From Enterobacter chengduensis (GTDB lineage Bacteria; Pseudomonadota; Gammaproteobacteria; Enterobacterales; Enterobacteriaceae), in contig NZ_CP043318.1 of NCBI RefSeq assembly GCF_001984825.2, positions 1,612,001 through 1,676,000 on the forward strand: a stretch of 64,000 nucleotides of DNA, given 5' to 3'. Below the pieces are notes generated by a model. That model was not told the DNA's origin, made no database searches, and saw only the letters and a list, made by a program, of their open reading frames with translations. Positions 29,069-38,423 of this stretch are shown here, piece by piece. Position numbers and translations under genes: made by a program. How positions within the stretch are numbered: position 1 is the stretch's first letter; each line of letters starts with the position of its first letter.

Positions 29069-30652
29069 TTACTTACTCTTAATATCAAAAATATCCGTAC
29101 CCAGATGGTTGTAGTCAACTTTCTGTAACTTAAAGTTGGTAACGTAAACTGGGGGAGCTTTCTTATTAGAGACAAACGGGTAAGCATTTTTTATCTGCTC
29201 GGCCGTAATCCCCGTCCACTGCGAAAAGAACTGCAGGAAATCATTTGCCGAACGACGCGCTTTAATAACGCGATGCGTTTTATCGTCACTCGACAGCACC
29301 ATAAACGGCACCTGGAAATTCTGCTGGAACTTGTCATCGTGCGCCAGATACTGCACCTCTTTGCCGCGTTCCTTAAACGCCAGCCCGTGATCCGAGAAAT
29401 AGACCATTGAGAAGCTGTCGCCCGTGTTGCGTAGCTGATCGTACAGCTTGCTGAGCAGGTCGTCGGTTTGCGTCATGGTGTAGAGATAACAGGACGTCTC
29501 TTTGGACTGCACGAACTCCGCGTACTTGCCGCCGGTCCGATCGCAGGCCTGCGGGTGAGACCCCATCAGATGCAGGACGATCAGCTGAGGCTGGGTGCGC
29601 GGGGTGGCGAAGACCTGGGCCGTCATCTTCAGCAGCGCCTCATCTTTGGTGTTTTTGTCGGCTTCAAAGTCACCGTTTTTCAGGAACTGCACTTCGTCAG
29701 CCCGTTTGGCGATGCTGGCGATAGCCGTATCGTATTCACCAATTTGCCCCTGATTGGAGAACCACCAGGTCTGGTAACCGGCGCGGTTTGCCAGGGTGAC
29801 AAAATTATCCTGATACTGAGGTTTACCGTCGACGACCCGGTTAAGCGTCAGGCCGAGCGATTTCTGCGTTGAGCCGCTGGCCGCGACATAATCGGTAAAC
29901 AGCGTGCCTTTGACCGAACTCGCAAACGGGGTGTTATCCCAGTGGCCGCCGAAGGCCCCCATGGCATCGCGACGCGCGCTTTCGCCAATCACCACCACGT
30001 AGGTGTGATATTTCGGCTTAACGGCCAGCACGTTCCAGGTGTCTTTCATATTGGAAAGCTCAGCCATGCGCGCCTGTTCGTCGAGAACCTCTTTATTATT
30101 CACCACGACGTCTTTCACGAAGCGGAATACCGGATAGCCGATGTTAATAAGCCTTAGCTTACCGTCCCAGGGAATATTCTGGATGGGGGCGACGAACGCC
30201 ACGGCAACGCTGAATACCAGACAGAGTAGTTCGATCTTACCCCAGGATTTTTTCTCGCCCGGCTGGCGGCGGATGGCGATAACGCCCAACGCGAAGATAA
30301 AGAGCCCCACCACGTAGCTGTACCACGGGAAGATCGTCAGGATCTCCGTCGACTCTTCCATATTGGTCGAGTGCAGCGCCAGCAGGGTATTAAAGTTTGG
30401 CGAGCCGTAGGCCTGACCAAACGGGAAATAGAGCGCAGCAACCAGCGAACAGATCCCGATTAACGCTTTTTGCACGCGCGGCGCAGAGCGCCAAAGCACG
30501 TGCAGAATGCAGGTGAAGGCCACCGCGTAGAGCAGACTAAAGGGATAACCCAGCGCAAAGTTAATCAGTAATGACTGCAAAAAGTAAAACCCCGTCCACG
30601 GGCTTAAGGCCCGGCTGCGGGTCACAACGGTATCTATCAGGGTTACATTCAT
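29069..30652 (-). CDS. opgE: Phosphoethanolamine transferase for osmoregulated periplasmic glucans
   Basis: 527 residues. About five N-terminal membrane helices (to about 170) precede a periplasmic alkaline-phosphatase-like domain. The metal and nucleophile region includes VVIGESARRDAMGAFGG and the likely nucleophilic threonine in SGSTQKSLGLTLNRV; later metal ligands are in HLMGSHPQAC and YFSDHGLAF. It is the YbiP/OpgE branch of the EptA family, which transfers phosphoethanolamine from phosphatidylethanolamine to periplasmic glucans. The length is the same as in E. coli. The 283 bases before it, to mntS, hold no gene I can support. Confidence 0.92.
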   Translation of the reverse strand: MNVTLIDTVVTRSRALSPWTGFYFLQSLLINFALGYPFSLLYAVAFTCILHVLWRSAPRVQKALIGICSLVAALYFPFGQAYGSPNFNTLLALHSTNMEESTEILTIFPWYSYVVGLFIFALGVIAIRRQPGEKKSWGKIELLCLVFSVAVAFVAPIQNIPWDGKLRLINIGYPVFRFVKDVVVNNKEVLDEQARMAELSNMKDTWNVLAVKPKYHTYVVVIGESARRDAMGAFGGHWDNTPFASSVKGTLFTDYVAASGSTQKSLGLTLNRVVDGKPQYQDNFVTLANRAGYQTWWFSNQGQIGEYDTAIASIAKRADEVQFLKNGDFEADKNTKDEALLKMTAQVFATPRTQPQLIVLHLMGSHPQACDRTGGKYAEFVQSKETSCYLYTMTQTDDLLSKLYDQLRNTGDSFSMVYFSDHGLAFKERGKEVQYLAHDDKFQQNFQVPFMVLSSDDKTHRVIKARRSANDFLQFFSQWTGITAEQIKNAYPFVSNKKAPPVYVTNFKLQKVDYNHLGTDIFDIKSK

Positions 30653-30905
30653 AGGTCACTATCATGGATGAAAACGCCATGTGCTCACCCTGGCGTCAAG
30701 GGTCATAACCTGCCTGACAGTGCGTGGAGAGGGAATGAGGGTCCGCTTCAGCGAGCCGCAAATTGTGCAGGGCTGCAAGAAGATAGTGCGAGCGCTAAAG
30801 AATATCAACAGTTGCTAAGCAGATGTTTTGCGAAGGGGATTGCAAATCCGTAAAAAAAAACGGGAATAGGGCGGCTGGAAGCCAGTTTACTGCGGGTTTG
30901 TGACG

Positions 30906-30937
30906 GAAAAATGAAGCGGCGTACCGCAACGCCGCTT
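30906..30937 (-). terminator. mntS terminator overlapping its stop codon
   Basis: The stem AAGCGGCGT / ACGCCGCTT (6-base loop) begins on the last bases of the mntS stop codon and is followed on the minus strand by CATTTTTCC. Confidence 0.8.
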
Positions 30938-31064
30938 AGTGGGATGGTTTGTCGTCCTGATGCGGTTTGTTGTTAAACATATCGCACAGCATGTTCAACA
31001 GCATTAAGCGCACTTTAAAGGGTGAGTGGGTAAACACGGTCATGCACCTCTTGAATTCGTTCAT
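30936..31064 (-). CDS. mntS: Small protein MntS, manganese homeostasis
   Basis: 42 residues, MNEFKRCMTVFTHSPF then KVRLMLLNMLCDMFNNK, ending PHQDDKPSH. It matches E. coli MntS, the small protein (formerly annotated as sRNA RybA) that raises the free manganese level, reported to act on the MntP exporter. The start at 31064 has AGGAGGG upstream; an in-frame extension 22 codons further runs through the promoter and was rejected. A MntR palindrome lies 58 bases upstream, so repression by Mn-MntR is expected. Confidence 0.93.
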   Translation of the reverse strand: MNEFKRCMTVFTHSPFKVRLMLLNMLCDMFNNKPHQDDKPSH

Positions 31065-31121
31065 AAGCCCTCCTGAGTTTTGATCCCTTCGATCCGTGAA
31101 GGGTGACTGCATTACATACAG

Positions 31122-31139
31122 ATATAGCACAGGCTATAT
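31122..31139. promoter_or_regulatory. MntR operator
   Basis: ATATAGC-ACAG-GCTATAT is an 18-base inverted repeat like the MntR boxes of E. coli mntH and mntS. It lies between the divergent mntS and mntR, nearer the mntS start. A second, partial copy (ATAGCTATGGCTAT) follows at about 31144. Confidence 0.88.
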
Positions 31140-31247
31140 TGTATAGCTATGGCTATTTCGTTAATTTTTTGTGCTTGCTTAGGGATGGTTTACAATGTGC
31201 GCTCTCGATACCGGGCGCTGGAAGCGTCACCCCACTGAGGAAGTACA

Positions 31248-31721
31248 ATGAACCGTCGCGCAGGTAAGCCAACCATTAAAAAAACGACGCAGCTGGTGAA
31301 TGTTGAAGAACATGTCGAAGGTTTTCGTCAGGTCCGTGAAGCGCACCGGCGTGAACTGATTGATGATTATGTTGAACTCATTTCCGATCTGATTCGTGAG
31401 GTTGGGGAAGCGCGTCAGGTCGATATGGCCGCCCGACTGGGGGTTTCGCAGCCGACTGTGGCTAAAATGTTAAAACGCCTGGCCTCCGTGGGCTTAATTG
31501 AAATGATCCCCTGGCGCGGCGTGTTTCTGACGCCGGAAGGGGAGAAACTCGCGCAGGAGAGCCGCGAGCGCCATCAGCTTGTCGAGAATTTTTTACTGGT
31601 GCTGGGCGTCAGCCCGGAGATCGCCCGCCGGGATGCGGAAGGCATGGAACACCACGTCAGCGAAGAGACGCTGGTGAAGTTTCGCGAATTTACCCTTAAA
31701 TATGGTCCCTCCGCTGAATGA
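31248..31721 (+). CDS. mntR: Manganese-responsive regulator MntR
   Basis: 157 residues, DtxR/MntR family. Winged helix with [22 protein letters not shown] (about 55-76), here given in two parts: [11 protein letters not shown] and [11 protein letters not shown]. The dimerisation and metal-binding helices follow ([30 protein letters not shown]). With Mn2+ it represses mntS and mntH and activates mntP. Its stop overlaps the ybiR start by four bases, so the two genes are co-translated. Confidence 0.95.
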   Translation: MNRRAGKPTIKKTTQLVNVEEHVEGFRQVREAHRRELIDDYVELISDLIREVGEARQVDMAARLGVSQPTVAKMLKRLASVGLIEMIPWRGVFLTPEGEKLAQESRERHQLVENFLLVLGVSPEIARRDAEGMEHHVSEETLVKFREFTLKYGPSAE

Positions 31722-32827
31722 AAATCCCTGGACTGCAGGCCCTGGCACGCGATCGTTTCTTCCATCTCTTACTCATCATTGGCGCAGGGTTAAGCCTCTT
31801 TGTGCCGTTTGCCCCACACGCCTGGCCCGCCGCGATTGACTGGCGGACCATCATTACCCTGAGCGGCCTGATGATGCTCACCAAAGGGGTCGAGCTGAGC
31901 GGCTATTTTGACGTGCTGGGCCGTAAAATGGTGCGTCGCTTTGCCACCGAACGCAGGCTGTCCCTGTTTATGGTGTTCTCCGCCGCGCTGCTGTCGACGT
32001 TTCTGACCAACGACGTGGCGCTGTTTATCATCGTGCCCCTCACGCTTACGCTGCGTAAGCTGTGCGAAATCCCGGTCAGCCGGCTGATCATCTTTGAAGC
32101 GCTGGCCGTCAATGCCGGCTCGCTTCTGACGCCAATCGGCAACCCGCAAAATATCCTGCTCTGGGGACGGTCCGGCCTGTCGTTCGCCGCCTTCACCTGG
32201 CAGATGGCCCCGCTGGCGCTGGTGATGATGCTGTCGCTGCTGGCGGTATGCTGGTTTGCGTTTCCGGATAAAAAACTGCGGTACCACAGCGGCACGGCGG
32301 GCCCGCAGTGGCAGCCGCGCCTGGTGTGGAGCTGCCTCGGGCTATACATCGTCTTTCTGTTCGCCCTGGAGCTGAAGGTTGAGCTGGCGGGCGTTCTGCT
32401 CGTCGCCGCAGGGTTTGTCGTGCTGGCGCGCCGCGTGCTGGTCAGCGTGGACTGGACGCTGCTGCTGGTCTTTATGGCGATGTTTATTGATGTGCATCTC
32501 CTCATCCAGCTTCCGGTGCTGCAGAACGTGCTGCACGGGGTCAGCGCGCTGTCTCAGCCGGGACTGTGGCTGACGGCGATTGGCCTGTCGCAGTTTATCA
32601 GCAACGTGCCTTCCACCATTCTGCTGCTCAACTACGTTCCGCCCGATACCCTGCTGGCCTGGGCCGTGAACATCGGCGGGTTTGGGCTGCTGCCCGGATC
32701 GCTGGCAAACCTGATTGCCCTGCGTATGGCTAACGACCGTCGTATCTGGTGGCGCTTCCATCTCTGGTCAATTCCTATGCTGGTCTGGGCCGCGGCGATC
32801 GGTTTCGGACTATTCCTTCTCATATAG
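31718..32827 (+). CDS. ybiR: YbiR, ArsB/NhaD-type anion transporter homologue
   Basis: 369 residues with about ten hydrophobic segments, CitM/ArsB-like ion transporter superfamily. Typical motifs are [13 protein letters not shown] near 92-104 and [19 protein letters not shown] near 128-146, the paired re-entrant loop motifs of this superfamily. The substrate is not known. Four-base overlap with mntR could hint at a manganese or phosphate-related role, which is inference only. Confidence 0.9.
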   Translation: MKIPGLQALARDRFFHLLLIIGAGLSLFVPFAPHAWPAAIDWRTIITLSGLMMLTKGVELSGYFDVLGRKMVRRFATERRLSLFMVFSAALLSTFLTNDVALFIIVPLTLTLRKLCEIPVSRLIIFEALAVNAGSLLTPIGNPQNILLWGRSGLSFAAFTWQMAPLALVMMLSLLAVCWFAFPDKKLRYHSGTAGPQWQPRLVWSCLGLYIVFLFALELKVELAGVLLVAAGFVVLARRVLVSVDWTLLLVFMAMFIDVHLLIQLPVLQNVLHGVSALSQPGLWLTAIGLSQFISNVPSTILLLNYVPPDTLLAWAVNIGGFGLLPGSLANLIALRMANDRRIWWRFHLWSIPMLVWAAAIGFGLFLLI

Positions 32828-32879
32828 TGCGCAATTTGTCAGTTTTTCCTGGCAAACGTATAGCAACGTCCTAGCTTTA

Positions 32880-32907
32880 GTGAACGGCATAGTGTGATGC
32901 CGCTCAC
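32880..32907. promoter_or_regulatory. Imperfect palindrome upstream of the efflux operon
   Basis: GTGAACGGCAT and ATGCCGCTCAC form an 11-bp inverted repeat with one mismatch around AGTGTG, 21 bases before the first efflux gene. It could be a repressor operator or a leader-RNA hairpin. No regulator gene is adjacent. Confidence 0.5.
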
Positions 32908-32928
32908 TGACAGGACCGTTGCTGAACT

Positions 32929-34023
32929 ATGGCTGAAGATCAAAACCCGCCTGCTGACGAGCAGGACAAAAACAATAATGAGCGTAAGCGCCCGGGCAAA
33001 AAACCATTAATTATCCTCGGCATTGTCGTGGTGGTGATGGTCGTTGTGGCGCTGGTGTGGTGGCTTTTAACCCGTAACCAGGAGACGACTGACGACGCCT
33101 TTACCGACGGCGACGTGGTGACGATTGCCCCCAAAGCGGCGGGCTACGTCACCGAGCTGCGGGTGCGCGATAACCAGCGCGTGAAAAAGGGCGATTTGCT
33201 GGTGGTCATCGATCCGCGCGACACCACCGCGCAGCGCGATCAGGCTCAGGCCCAGCTTGGCCTGGCTATCGCCCAGTTGCATCAGGCCCAGGCGCAGCTG
33301 GCGCTCTCAAAGGTGCAGTATCCCGCCCAGCGTGACGAAGCCAAAGCGCAGGTGCTGAAAGCGCAGGCCGATCTGGCGAACGCGCAGGCGGAGTACCGTC
33401 GCCAGCGCGGCGTCGACCCGCGCGCGACCACCCAGCAAAGTATTGATTCCGCGAACGCCCAGCTGCGTAGCGCCCAGGCGGGCCTTGCCAGCGCGCAGGC
33501 GCAGCTGGAAGTGGCGGAGCAGGTACAGCTGCAAATCCGCCAGCAGGAAACCAACGTTGAAGCGCGGGAGCGTCAGGTTGAGCAGGCAAAGGCACAGCTG
33601 GAAACGGCTAACCTGAACCTCTCTTACACCGAAGTCCGCGCCCCGTTCGACGGGTTTGTCACCAAACGCAACGTGCAGCCCGGCACGCTGGTGCAGGCGG
33701 GCACCGCGCTATTCTCGCTGGTTTCCACGAACGTGTGGGTAGTGGCGAACTTCAAAGAGTCCCAGCTCGAGCGCATGAAGCCCGGCGACAAGGTCACGGT
33801 GTCCGTCGACGCGTGGCCTGACATGGCGCTTGAGGGCCACGTTGACAGTATCCAGCAGGGCAGCGGCTCGCGCTTCTCTGCCTTCCCGGCAGAAAATGCC
33901 ACCGGTAACTTCGTCAAAATTGTGCAGCGCGTGCCGGTGAAAATCGTCATTGATAAAGGACTCGATGCCAACAAACCGCTGCCGCTGGGGCTGTCGGTGG
34001 CGCCGAAGGTGACGGTCGAATGA
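32929..34023 (+). CDS. EmrA-like membrane fusion protein of a tripartite efflux pump
   Basis: 364 residues, HlyD/EmrA family. Charged cytoplasmic N-terminus (about 1-23), one membrane helix (about 25-47), first lipoyl half with TDDAFTDGDVVTIAPKAAG (about 53-71), a long Ala/Gln/Glu-rich coiled-coil hairpin (about 95-235), then VRAPFDGFVTKRNVQPG and a beta-barrel. It should link the DHA2 pump encoded next to the outer-membrane channel. The stop overlaps the pump start by four bases. E. coli K-12 has no such genes between ybiR and ldtB. Confidence 0.92.
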   Translation: MAEDQNPPADEQDKNNNERKRPGKKPLIILGIVVVVMVVVALVWWLLTRNQETTDDAFTDGDVVTIAPKAAGYVTELRVRDNQRVKKGDLLVVIDPRDTTAQRDQAQAQLGLAIAQLHQAQAQLALSKVQYPAQRDEAKAQVLKAQADLANAQAEYRRQRGVDPRATTQQSIDSANAQLRSAQAGLASAQAQLEVAEQVQLQIRQQETNVEARERQVEQAKAQLETANLNLSYTEVRAPFDGFVTKRNVQPGTLVQAGTALFSLVSTNVWVVANFKESQLERMKPGDKVTVSVDAWPDMALEGHVDSIQQGSGSRFSAFPAENATGNFVKIVQRVPVKIVIDKGLDANKPLPLGLSVAPKVTVE

Positions 34024-35591
34024 CGGATCACAGCCACGACAGCTGGAAACCCGCCAGCAATCCGTGGGCGGTGGCGATTGTCGTCACCCTGGCGGTGTTT
34101 ATGGAAATTCTGGACACCACCATCGTCAACGTGGCGCTGCCCCACGTGGCGGGGTCGCTCTCGTCCAGCTATGACGAATCTACCTGGGTATTAACCAGCT
34201 ATCTGGTGGCGAACGGCATCGTGCTGCCCATCTCGGCGTTTCTGAGCCGGGTGTTTGGCCGCAAGCAGTTCTTCCTGATCTGCATCGTGATGTTCACCGT
34301 CTGCTCGTTCCTCTGCGGCATCGCCACCGAGCTGTGGCAGATCATCCTGTTCCGCGTGATGCAGGGCTTTTTTGGCGGCGGACTGCAGCCCACGCAGCAG
34401 TCGGTGCTGCTCGACTACTTCAAGCCCGAAGACAGGGGCAAAGCGTTCGGGCTTTCTTCCATCGCCATTATCGTTGCGCCGGTGCTTGGCCCGACGCTGG
34501 GCGGCTGGATCACCGACAACTACTCCTGGCGCTGGGTGTTCTTTATCAACATTCCGGTGGGGATTGTCACGGTGCTGGCGATCTATCAGCTGCTGGAGGA
34601 TCCGCCTTGGGAGAGCAAGTCAAAAGAGAAGCTGAGCATCGACTGGACGGGGATCGGCCTGATCGCCCTGGGGCTGGGCTGCCTGCAGGTGATGCTTGAC
34701 CGGGGGGAAGATGAGGACTGGTTTAACTCGAACTTTACCCGCACGTTCGCGGTATTAACGCTGATCGGCATTATCGGCGCGATTTACTGGCTGATGTATG
34801 CCAAAAAGCCGGTGGTGGATCTGCACTGCATGAAGGACCGCAACTTCGCTATCTCCAGCCTGCTGATGGCAGGAATGGCGATGATCCTGTACGGCAGCTC
34901 GGTGGTGATCCCGCAGCTGGCGCAGCAGGATCTGGGCTACACGGCGACGTGGTCAGGGCTGGTGCTGTCGCCCGGCGCGGTGCTGATCGTGCTGACCATC
35001 CCGCTGGTATTGAAGCTGATGCCGGTGGTGCAGACGCGCTGGATCATTGCCTTTGGCTTTACCTGCCTCGCGGTGTCGTTCTTCTGGTCGCGCACGCTGA
35101 CGCCGGATATCGATTTCGAAACGCTGGTGCTGTTCCGCAGCGCCCAGTCGATCGGGCTGGGGTTCCTGTTTGTGCCCCTTACCACCATTGCCTTTATTTC
35201 GATCCCGAGACGGCTTAATGCCGATGCGGCGGCGCTGTTCACCATGTTCCGCAACGTCGCGGGTTCGATTGGGATTTCGCTCTCGACGGCGGCCATCACC
35301 GAACGATCCCAGGCGCACAGCGCGCATCTGGCGTACCACGCCTCGCCGTTTAACGAGCAGTTCCAGCTGGCGATACGCGAAAGCGCGCAGGCGATCCAGA
35401 ACTTCACCACCCAGGTGGGTGACCCCACCGGCATCGCCACCGGACGCCTGTACCAGACCATGATCGAGCAGTCCCGTTTTCTGGCCTACATCGACGTCTT
35501 CACCATCCTGAGCGTCGTGGCCCTGTTGCTGATTCCGTTTTGTTTGTTGCTCTCGCCGGTTAAGAGCGAGGGGAGTGCAGGAGCACATTGA
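34020..35591 (+). CDS. DHA2-family drug:proton antiporter (EmrB-like)
   Basis: 523 residues with 14 expected membrane helices. Motif D1 LDTTIVNVALPHVAG is in helix 1, motif A-like SRVFGRKQFFL follows helix 2, and motif C APVLGPTLGGWI is in helix 5. These mark the DHA2 14-helix MFS drug exporters. The acidic residue in ILDTT is the likely proton-coupling site. It acts with the fusion protein upstream and the channel downstream, both of which overlap it by four bases. Substrates cannot be read from sequence. Confidence 0.93.
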   Translation: MTDHSHDSWKPASNPWAVAIVVTLAVFMEILDTTIVNVALPHVAGSLSSSYDESTWVLTSYLVANGIVLPISAFLSRVFGRKQFFLICIVMFTVCSFLCGIATELWQIILFRVMQGFFGGGLQPTQQSVLLDYFKPEDRGKAFGLSSIAIIVAPVLGPTLGGWITDNYSWRWVFFINIPVGIVTVLAIYQLLEDPPWESKSKEKLSIDWTGIGLIALGLGCLQVMLDRGEDEDWFNSNFTRTFAVLTLIGIIGAIYWLMYAKKPVVDLHCMKDRNFAISSLLMAGMAMILYGSSVVIPQLAQQDLGYTATWSGLVLSPGAVLIVLTIPLVLKLMPVVQTRWIIAFGFTCLAVSFFWSRTLTPDIDFETLVLFRSAQSIGLGFLFVPLTTIAFISIPRRLNADAAALFTMFRNVAGSIGISLSTAAITERSQAHSAHLAYHASPFNEQFQLAIRESAQAIQNFTTQVGDPTGIATGRLYQTMIEQSRFLAYIDVFTILSVVALLLIPFCLLLSPVKSEGSAGAH

Positions 35592-37114
35592 TGATACACA
35601 GACGTTTACACCCCCTGATGATAATGCTGCTGCTGGCGGGCTGCGCCGTTGGGCCGGACTACCAGCAGCCCGCACCACCTTCCGTCACGCACTGGAACGA
35701 TAAGGGCGACAGCGCGGTGAAATCGCAAACGTCCTCCGCCGCGACCAACCCGCGCTGGTGGAAGACCTTCGGCTCGCCGCAGCTCGATAGCCTCGTTGAA
35801 CGGGCTATTGCCGGAAACCTGACCCTGCAGCAGACGGTGCTGCGCATCGCCGGGGCGCGCGAGCAGATTAACCAGGCAGGCGGGGCGTTTTACCCGTCGG
35901 TAAACGGCAATCTGCAGGCGACGCGCCAGCAGCTCGGCCTGGAAGGGGAGCTGAAATCCCACGGCGTATACGACCAGGTGGATAGCATCGATCCCAACCT
36001 GAAGGGCGCGCTGGGGCCGCTAACGCAGCCGATTAACCTCTACCAGGGCAGCTTCGACGCCCAGTGGGAGATCGACCTGTGGGGCAAGGTGCGCCGTCAG
36101 GTGGAAGCCGCCGAAGCGCAGCAGAAAGCCGCTATCGAGCAGCGCAACGACGCGCTGGTGTCGCTGGAGGCGGAAGTGGCGCGCGCGTGGCTCCAGCTGC
36201 GCGGGGCGCAGAGCGTTATCGCCACGCTGAACACCCAGATTAAAAGCGCCCAGCAGACGCTGGATCTGACCGAAAGCCGCCAGCGGGGCGGGCTGTCGCC
36301 GCAGATGGACGTGGAAAACGCCCGGGCGCAGTTAGGCAACCTTGAAGCACAGCTGCCGCAGTACCAGGCGCAGGAGCGGCAGGCGATGAATGGCCTGGCG
36401 ATCCTGCTCGGCAAGCCGCCGGGGGCGCTGGATGCGGAACTACAGCGCGTGCAGCCGATGCCCGCGCTGCCGGATATCGTGCAGACCGGCATTCCGTCGA
36501 CGCTGGCGCGACGCCGTCCGGACGTGCGCGAAGCCGAGGCGAACCTGCATGCCGCCACGGCGCAAATCGGCGTTTCGGTGGCCGAGCTGTTCCCGAGCTT
36601 TACCCTCTCCGGGCAGTTTGGCCTGCGCAACAGCGAAACCAACTGGCTGACCGACTGGAGCAGCCACTTCTACAGCTTCGGCCCGCAGGTCTCCATCCCC
36701 ATTTTCCAGGGCGGTCGGCTGGTCTCCAGCGTCAAGGTGGCGCGCGCGCAGCAGGGGGCGGCGGTGCTGGACTATCGTCAGACGGTGCTCACCGCGCTTG
36801 GCGATGTCGAAAATGCGCTGGTGAGCTATCGCACCGACCAGCAGCGTGAAGCGGGGCTGGCGAAAACCATCGACGCGCTGCAAAACGCCTTCGATCTGGC
36901 GAGCGACAGCTACCGGCAGGGGATCGCCAGCTTTATCGACGTGCTGGACGCCCAGCGTCAGCTGGCCCAGGCCCAGCAGCAGCGCGCGCAGGCGCAGGTG
37001 CAAAGCGCGCTCGATCTGGTGGCGCTCTACAAGGCGCTCGGCGGCGGCTGGGAGCCGTATCAGCAGGTGCAGTTACCGGACTACAGCGTCTTTGGCGACG
37101 CCCCGCGCGGATAA
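35588..37114 (+). CDS. NodT-family outer-membrane efflux lipoprotein
   Basis: 508 residues. Lipoprotein signal with lipobox LLAGC (cysteine near residue 18), then mature AVGPDYQQP, the usual start of NodT/OprM-type channels. Two OEP repeats follow (about 60-265 and 285-485), with coiled-coil stretches such as QQRAQAQVQSALDLVALYKAL and the motif PSTLARRRPDVREAEANL. It completes the trans-envelope pump, so this system does not depend on TolC. The gene ends 107 bases before the aldo-keto reductase gene. Confidence 0.93.
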   Translation: MMIHRRLHPLMIMLLLAGCAVGPDYQQPAPPSVTHWNDKGDSAVKSQTSSAATNPRWWKTFGSPQLDSLVERAIAGNLTLQQTVLRIAGAREQINQAGGAFYPSVNGNLQATRQQLGLEGELKSHGVYDQVDSIDPNLKGALGPLTQPINLYQGSFDAQWEIDLWGKVRRQVEAAEAQQKAAIEQRNDALVSLEAEVARAWLQLRGAQSVIATLNTQIKSAQQTLDLTESRQRGGLSPQMDVENARAQLGNLEAQLPQYQAQERQAMNGLAILLGKPPGALDAELQRVQPMPALPDIVQTGIPSTLARRRPDVREAEANLHAATAQIGVSVAELFPSFTLSGQFGLRNSETNWLTDWSSHFYSFGPQVSIPIFQGGRLVSSVKVARAQQGAAVLDYRQTVLTALGDVENALVSYRTDQQREAGLAKTIDALQNAFDLASDSYRQGIASFIDVLDAQRQLAQAQQQRAQAQVQSALDLVALYKALGGGWEPYQQVQLPDYSVFGDAPRG

Positions 37115-37221
37115 CTATTCAGAGGATTGGGCAAGAAACGGACAGGAACGCCACATTCGCGATGGCCGCGGGGCGGGTATAACTATCGGGTACCCCTTAA
37201 ACGACATGCGAGGATTATCTT

Positions 37222-38262
37222 ATGCGTTATCAAAAACTGGGCAATACCGGTCTGTTCGTTTCTGAACTGTGCCTCGGCACCATGACCTTCGGTGGCGAAG
37301 GCGGCATGTGGGGCAAGATTGGCCAGCTCCAGCAGAGCGAAGCAGAACAGCTGGTGGGCCGCGCGCTGGATGCCGGGATCAACTTTATCGATACCGCGGA
37401 CGTGTACTCGGAAGGGCGTTCGGAGGAGATCACCGGTCAGGCGCTGAAGAACCTGAAGATCCCCCGCGAGAACGTGGTGGTCGCCACCAAAGTGTTCGGC
37501 GAAACGGGGATGGCAGGGGTGAACTCGCGCGGCAGCTCGCGCTATCACATTATCAGCAGCGTGAAGGAGAGCCTGCGCCGCCTGCAGCTCGATCATATCG
37601 ATCTCTACCAGCTGCACGGCTTCGACCCGGCCACGCCGATTGAAGAGACGCTGTACGCGCTGGATAACCTGGTGCAGCACGGCCACGTGCGCTATATCGG
37701 CGTGTCGAACTGGGCGGCGTGGCAGATTGCCAAAGCGCTGGGCATTTCCGAGCGGCTCGGGCTGGCGCGCTTCGCCTCGCTGCAGGCGTATTACACCATC
37801 GCCGGGCGCGATCTGGAACGCGAGCTGGTGCCGATGATGCAGAGCGAAGGCGTCGGGCTGATGGTCTGGAGCCCGCTGGCGGGCGGCCTGCTGAGCGGGA
37901 AATATGGCCGCGACGGCCAAAGCGAAGCCGGTGGTCGCCGTCTGGAGTTTGACTTCCCACCGGTGAACAAAGATCGCGCCTTCGACTGCGTGGACGTGAT
38001 GCGCACGATTGCCGAAAGCAAGGGCGTCTCCGTCGCGCAAATCGCGCTGGCGTGGCTGCTGCATCAAAAAGCGGTGACCAGCGTGATTGTTGGCGCGAAG
38101 CGCGTTGAGCAGCTGGATGACAATATCGCCGCAACCGGGATCCGCTTAAGCGAAGACGAGCTTAAACAGCTTGATGCCGTCAGCGCGCTGCCGCGGGAAT
38201 ATCCGGGCTGGATGCTGGAGCGGCAGGGGGAGTATCGTCGTAACCAGCTTGCACAGCAATAA
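37222..38262 (+). CDS. Aldo/keto reductase
   Basis: 346 residues, AKR superfamily TIM barrel. Catalytic aspartate and tyrosine are in FIDTADVYSEG (about 54-64), the lysine in VVVATKVFGE and the histidine in DLYQLHGFD. The NADPH-binding end includes SVIVGAKRVEQLDDN. The aldehyde or ketone substrate is unknown. It lies after the efflux operon in the same direction, with its own ribosome site (AGGATTATCTT), and is followed by a REP element, so it may be a separate unit. Confidence 0.9.
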   Translation: MRYQKLGNTGLFVSELCLGTMTFGGEGGMWGKIGQLQQSEAEQLVGRALDAGINFIDTADVYSEGRSEEITGQALKNLKIPRENVVVATKVFGETGMAGVNSRGSSRYHIISSVKESLRRLQLDHIDLYQLHGFDPATPIEETLYALDNLVQHGHVRYIGVSNWAAWQIAKALGISERLGLARFASLQAYYTIAGRDLERELVPMMQSEGVGLMVWSPLAGGLLSGKYGRDGQSEAGGRRLEFDFPPVNKDRAFDCVDVMRTIAESKGVSVAQIALAWLLHQKAVTSVIVGAKRVEQLDDNIAATGIRLSEDELKQLDAVSALPREYPGWMLERQGEYRRNQLAQQ

Positions 38263-38272
38263 CCGTCCTCTC

Positions 38273-38302
38273 CCCGGTGGCGCTTCGCATACCGGGGCTA
38301 CT
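38273..38302. repeat. REP-type palindrome
   Basis: CCCCGGTGGCGCTTCGC with ATACCGGGGCTAC forms a REP-like stem-loop 10 bases after the aldo/keto reductase stop; it may serve as its 3' end. Confidence 0.65.
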
Positions 38303-38350
38303 TTCCTTAGGCATTATTTCAATCCATCTCACAAAAAACGATCCTCCCCT

Positions 38351-38379
38351 TTGATCAACTTTTCATCTTCGCCTATATG
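38351..38379 (+). promoter_or_regulatory. Promoter of the beta-glucoside operon
   Basis: TTGATC (-35) and TATATG (-10) are separated by 17 bases. The -10 overlaps the first of two palindromic operators. Confidence 0.6.
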
Positions 38380-38410
38380 ACTAGTCATGAAATATTAAAT
38401 GACTAGTCAT
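38377..38410. promoter_or_regulatory. Twin GntR-type operators
   Basis: ATGACTAGTCAT occurs twice (38377-38388 and 38399-38410), centres 22 bases apart, about two helical turns on the same DNA face. Each is a perfect palindrome. They lie between the -10 region and the ribosome site of the GH1 gene. The HutC-type GntR protein encoded at the end of this operon is the likely ligand; its family typically recognises such short palindromes. Confidence 0.85.
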
Positions 38411-38423
38411 ATAGGGAGAGAGC

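Noticed and set aside
30668..30853. 61-residue frame between opgE and mntS
   Set aside because: It begins right at the opgE promoter side, lacks a ribosome site, and resembles no protein I know.
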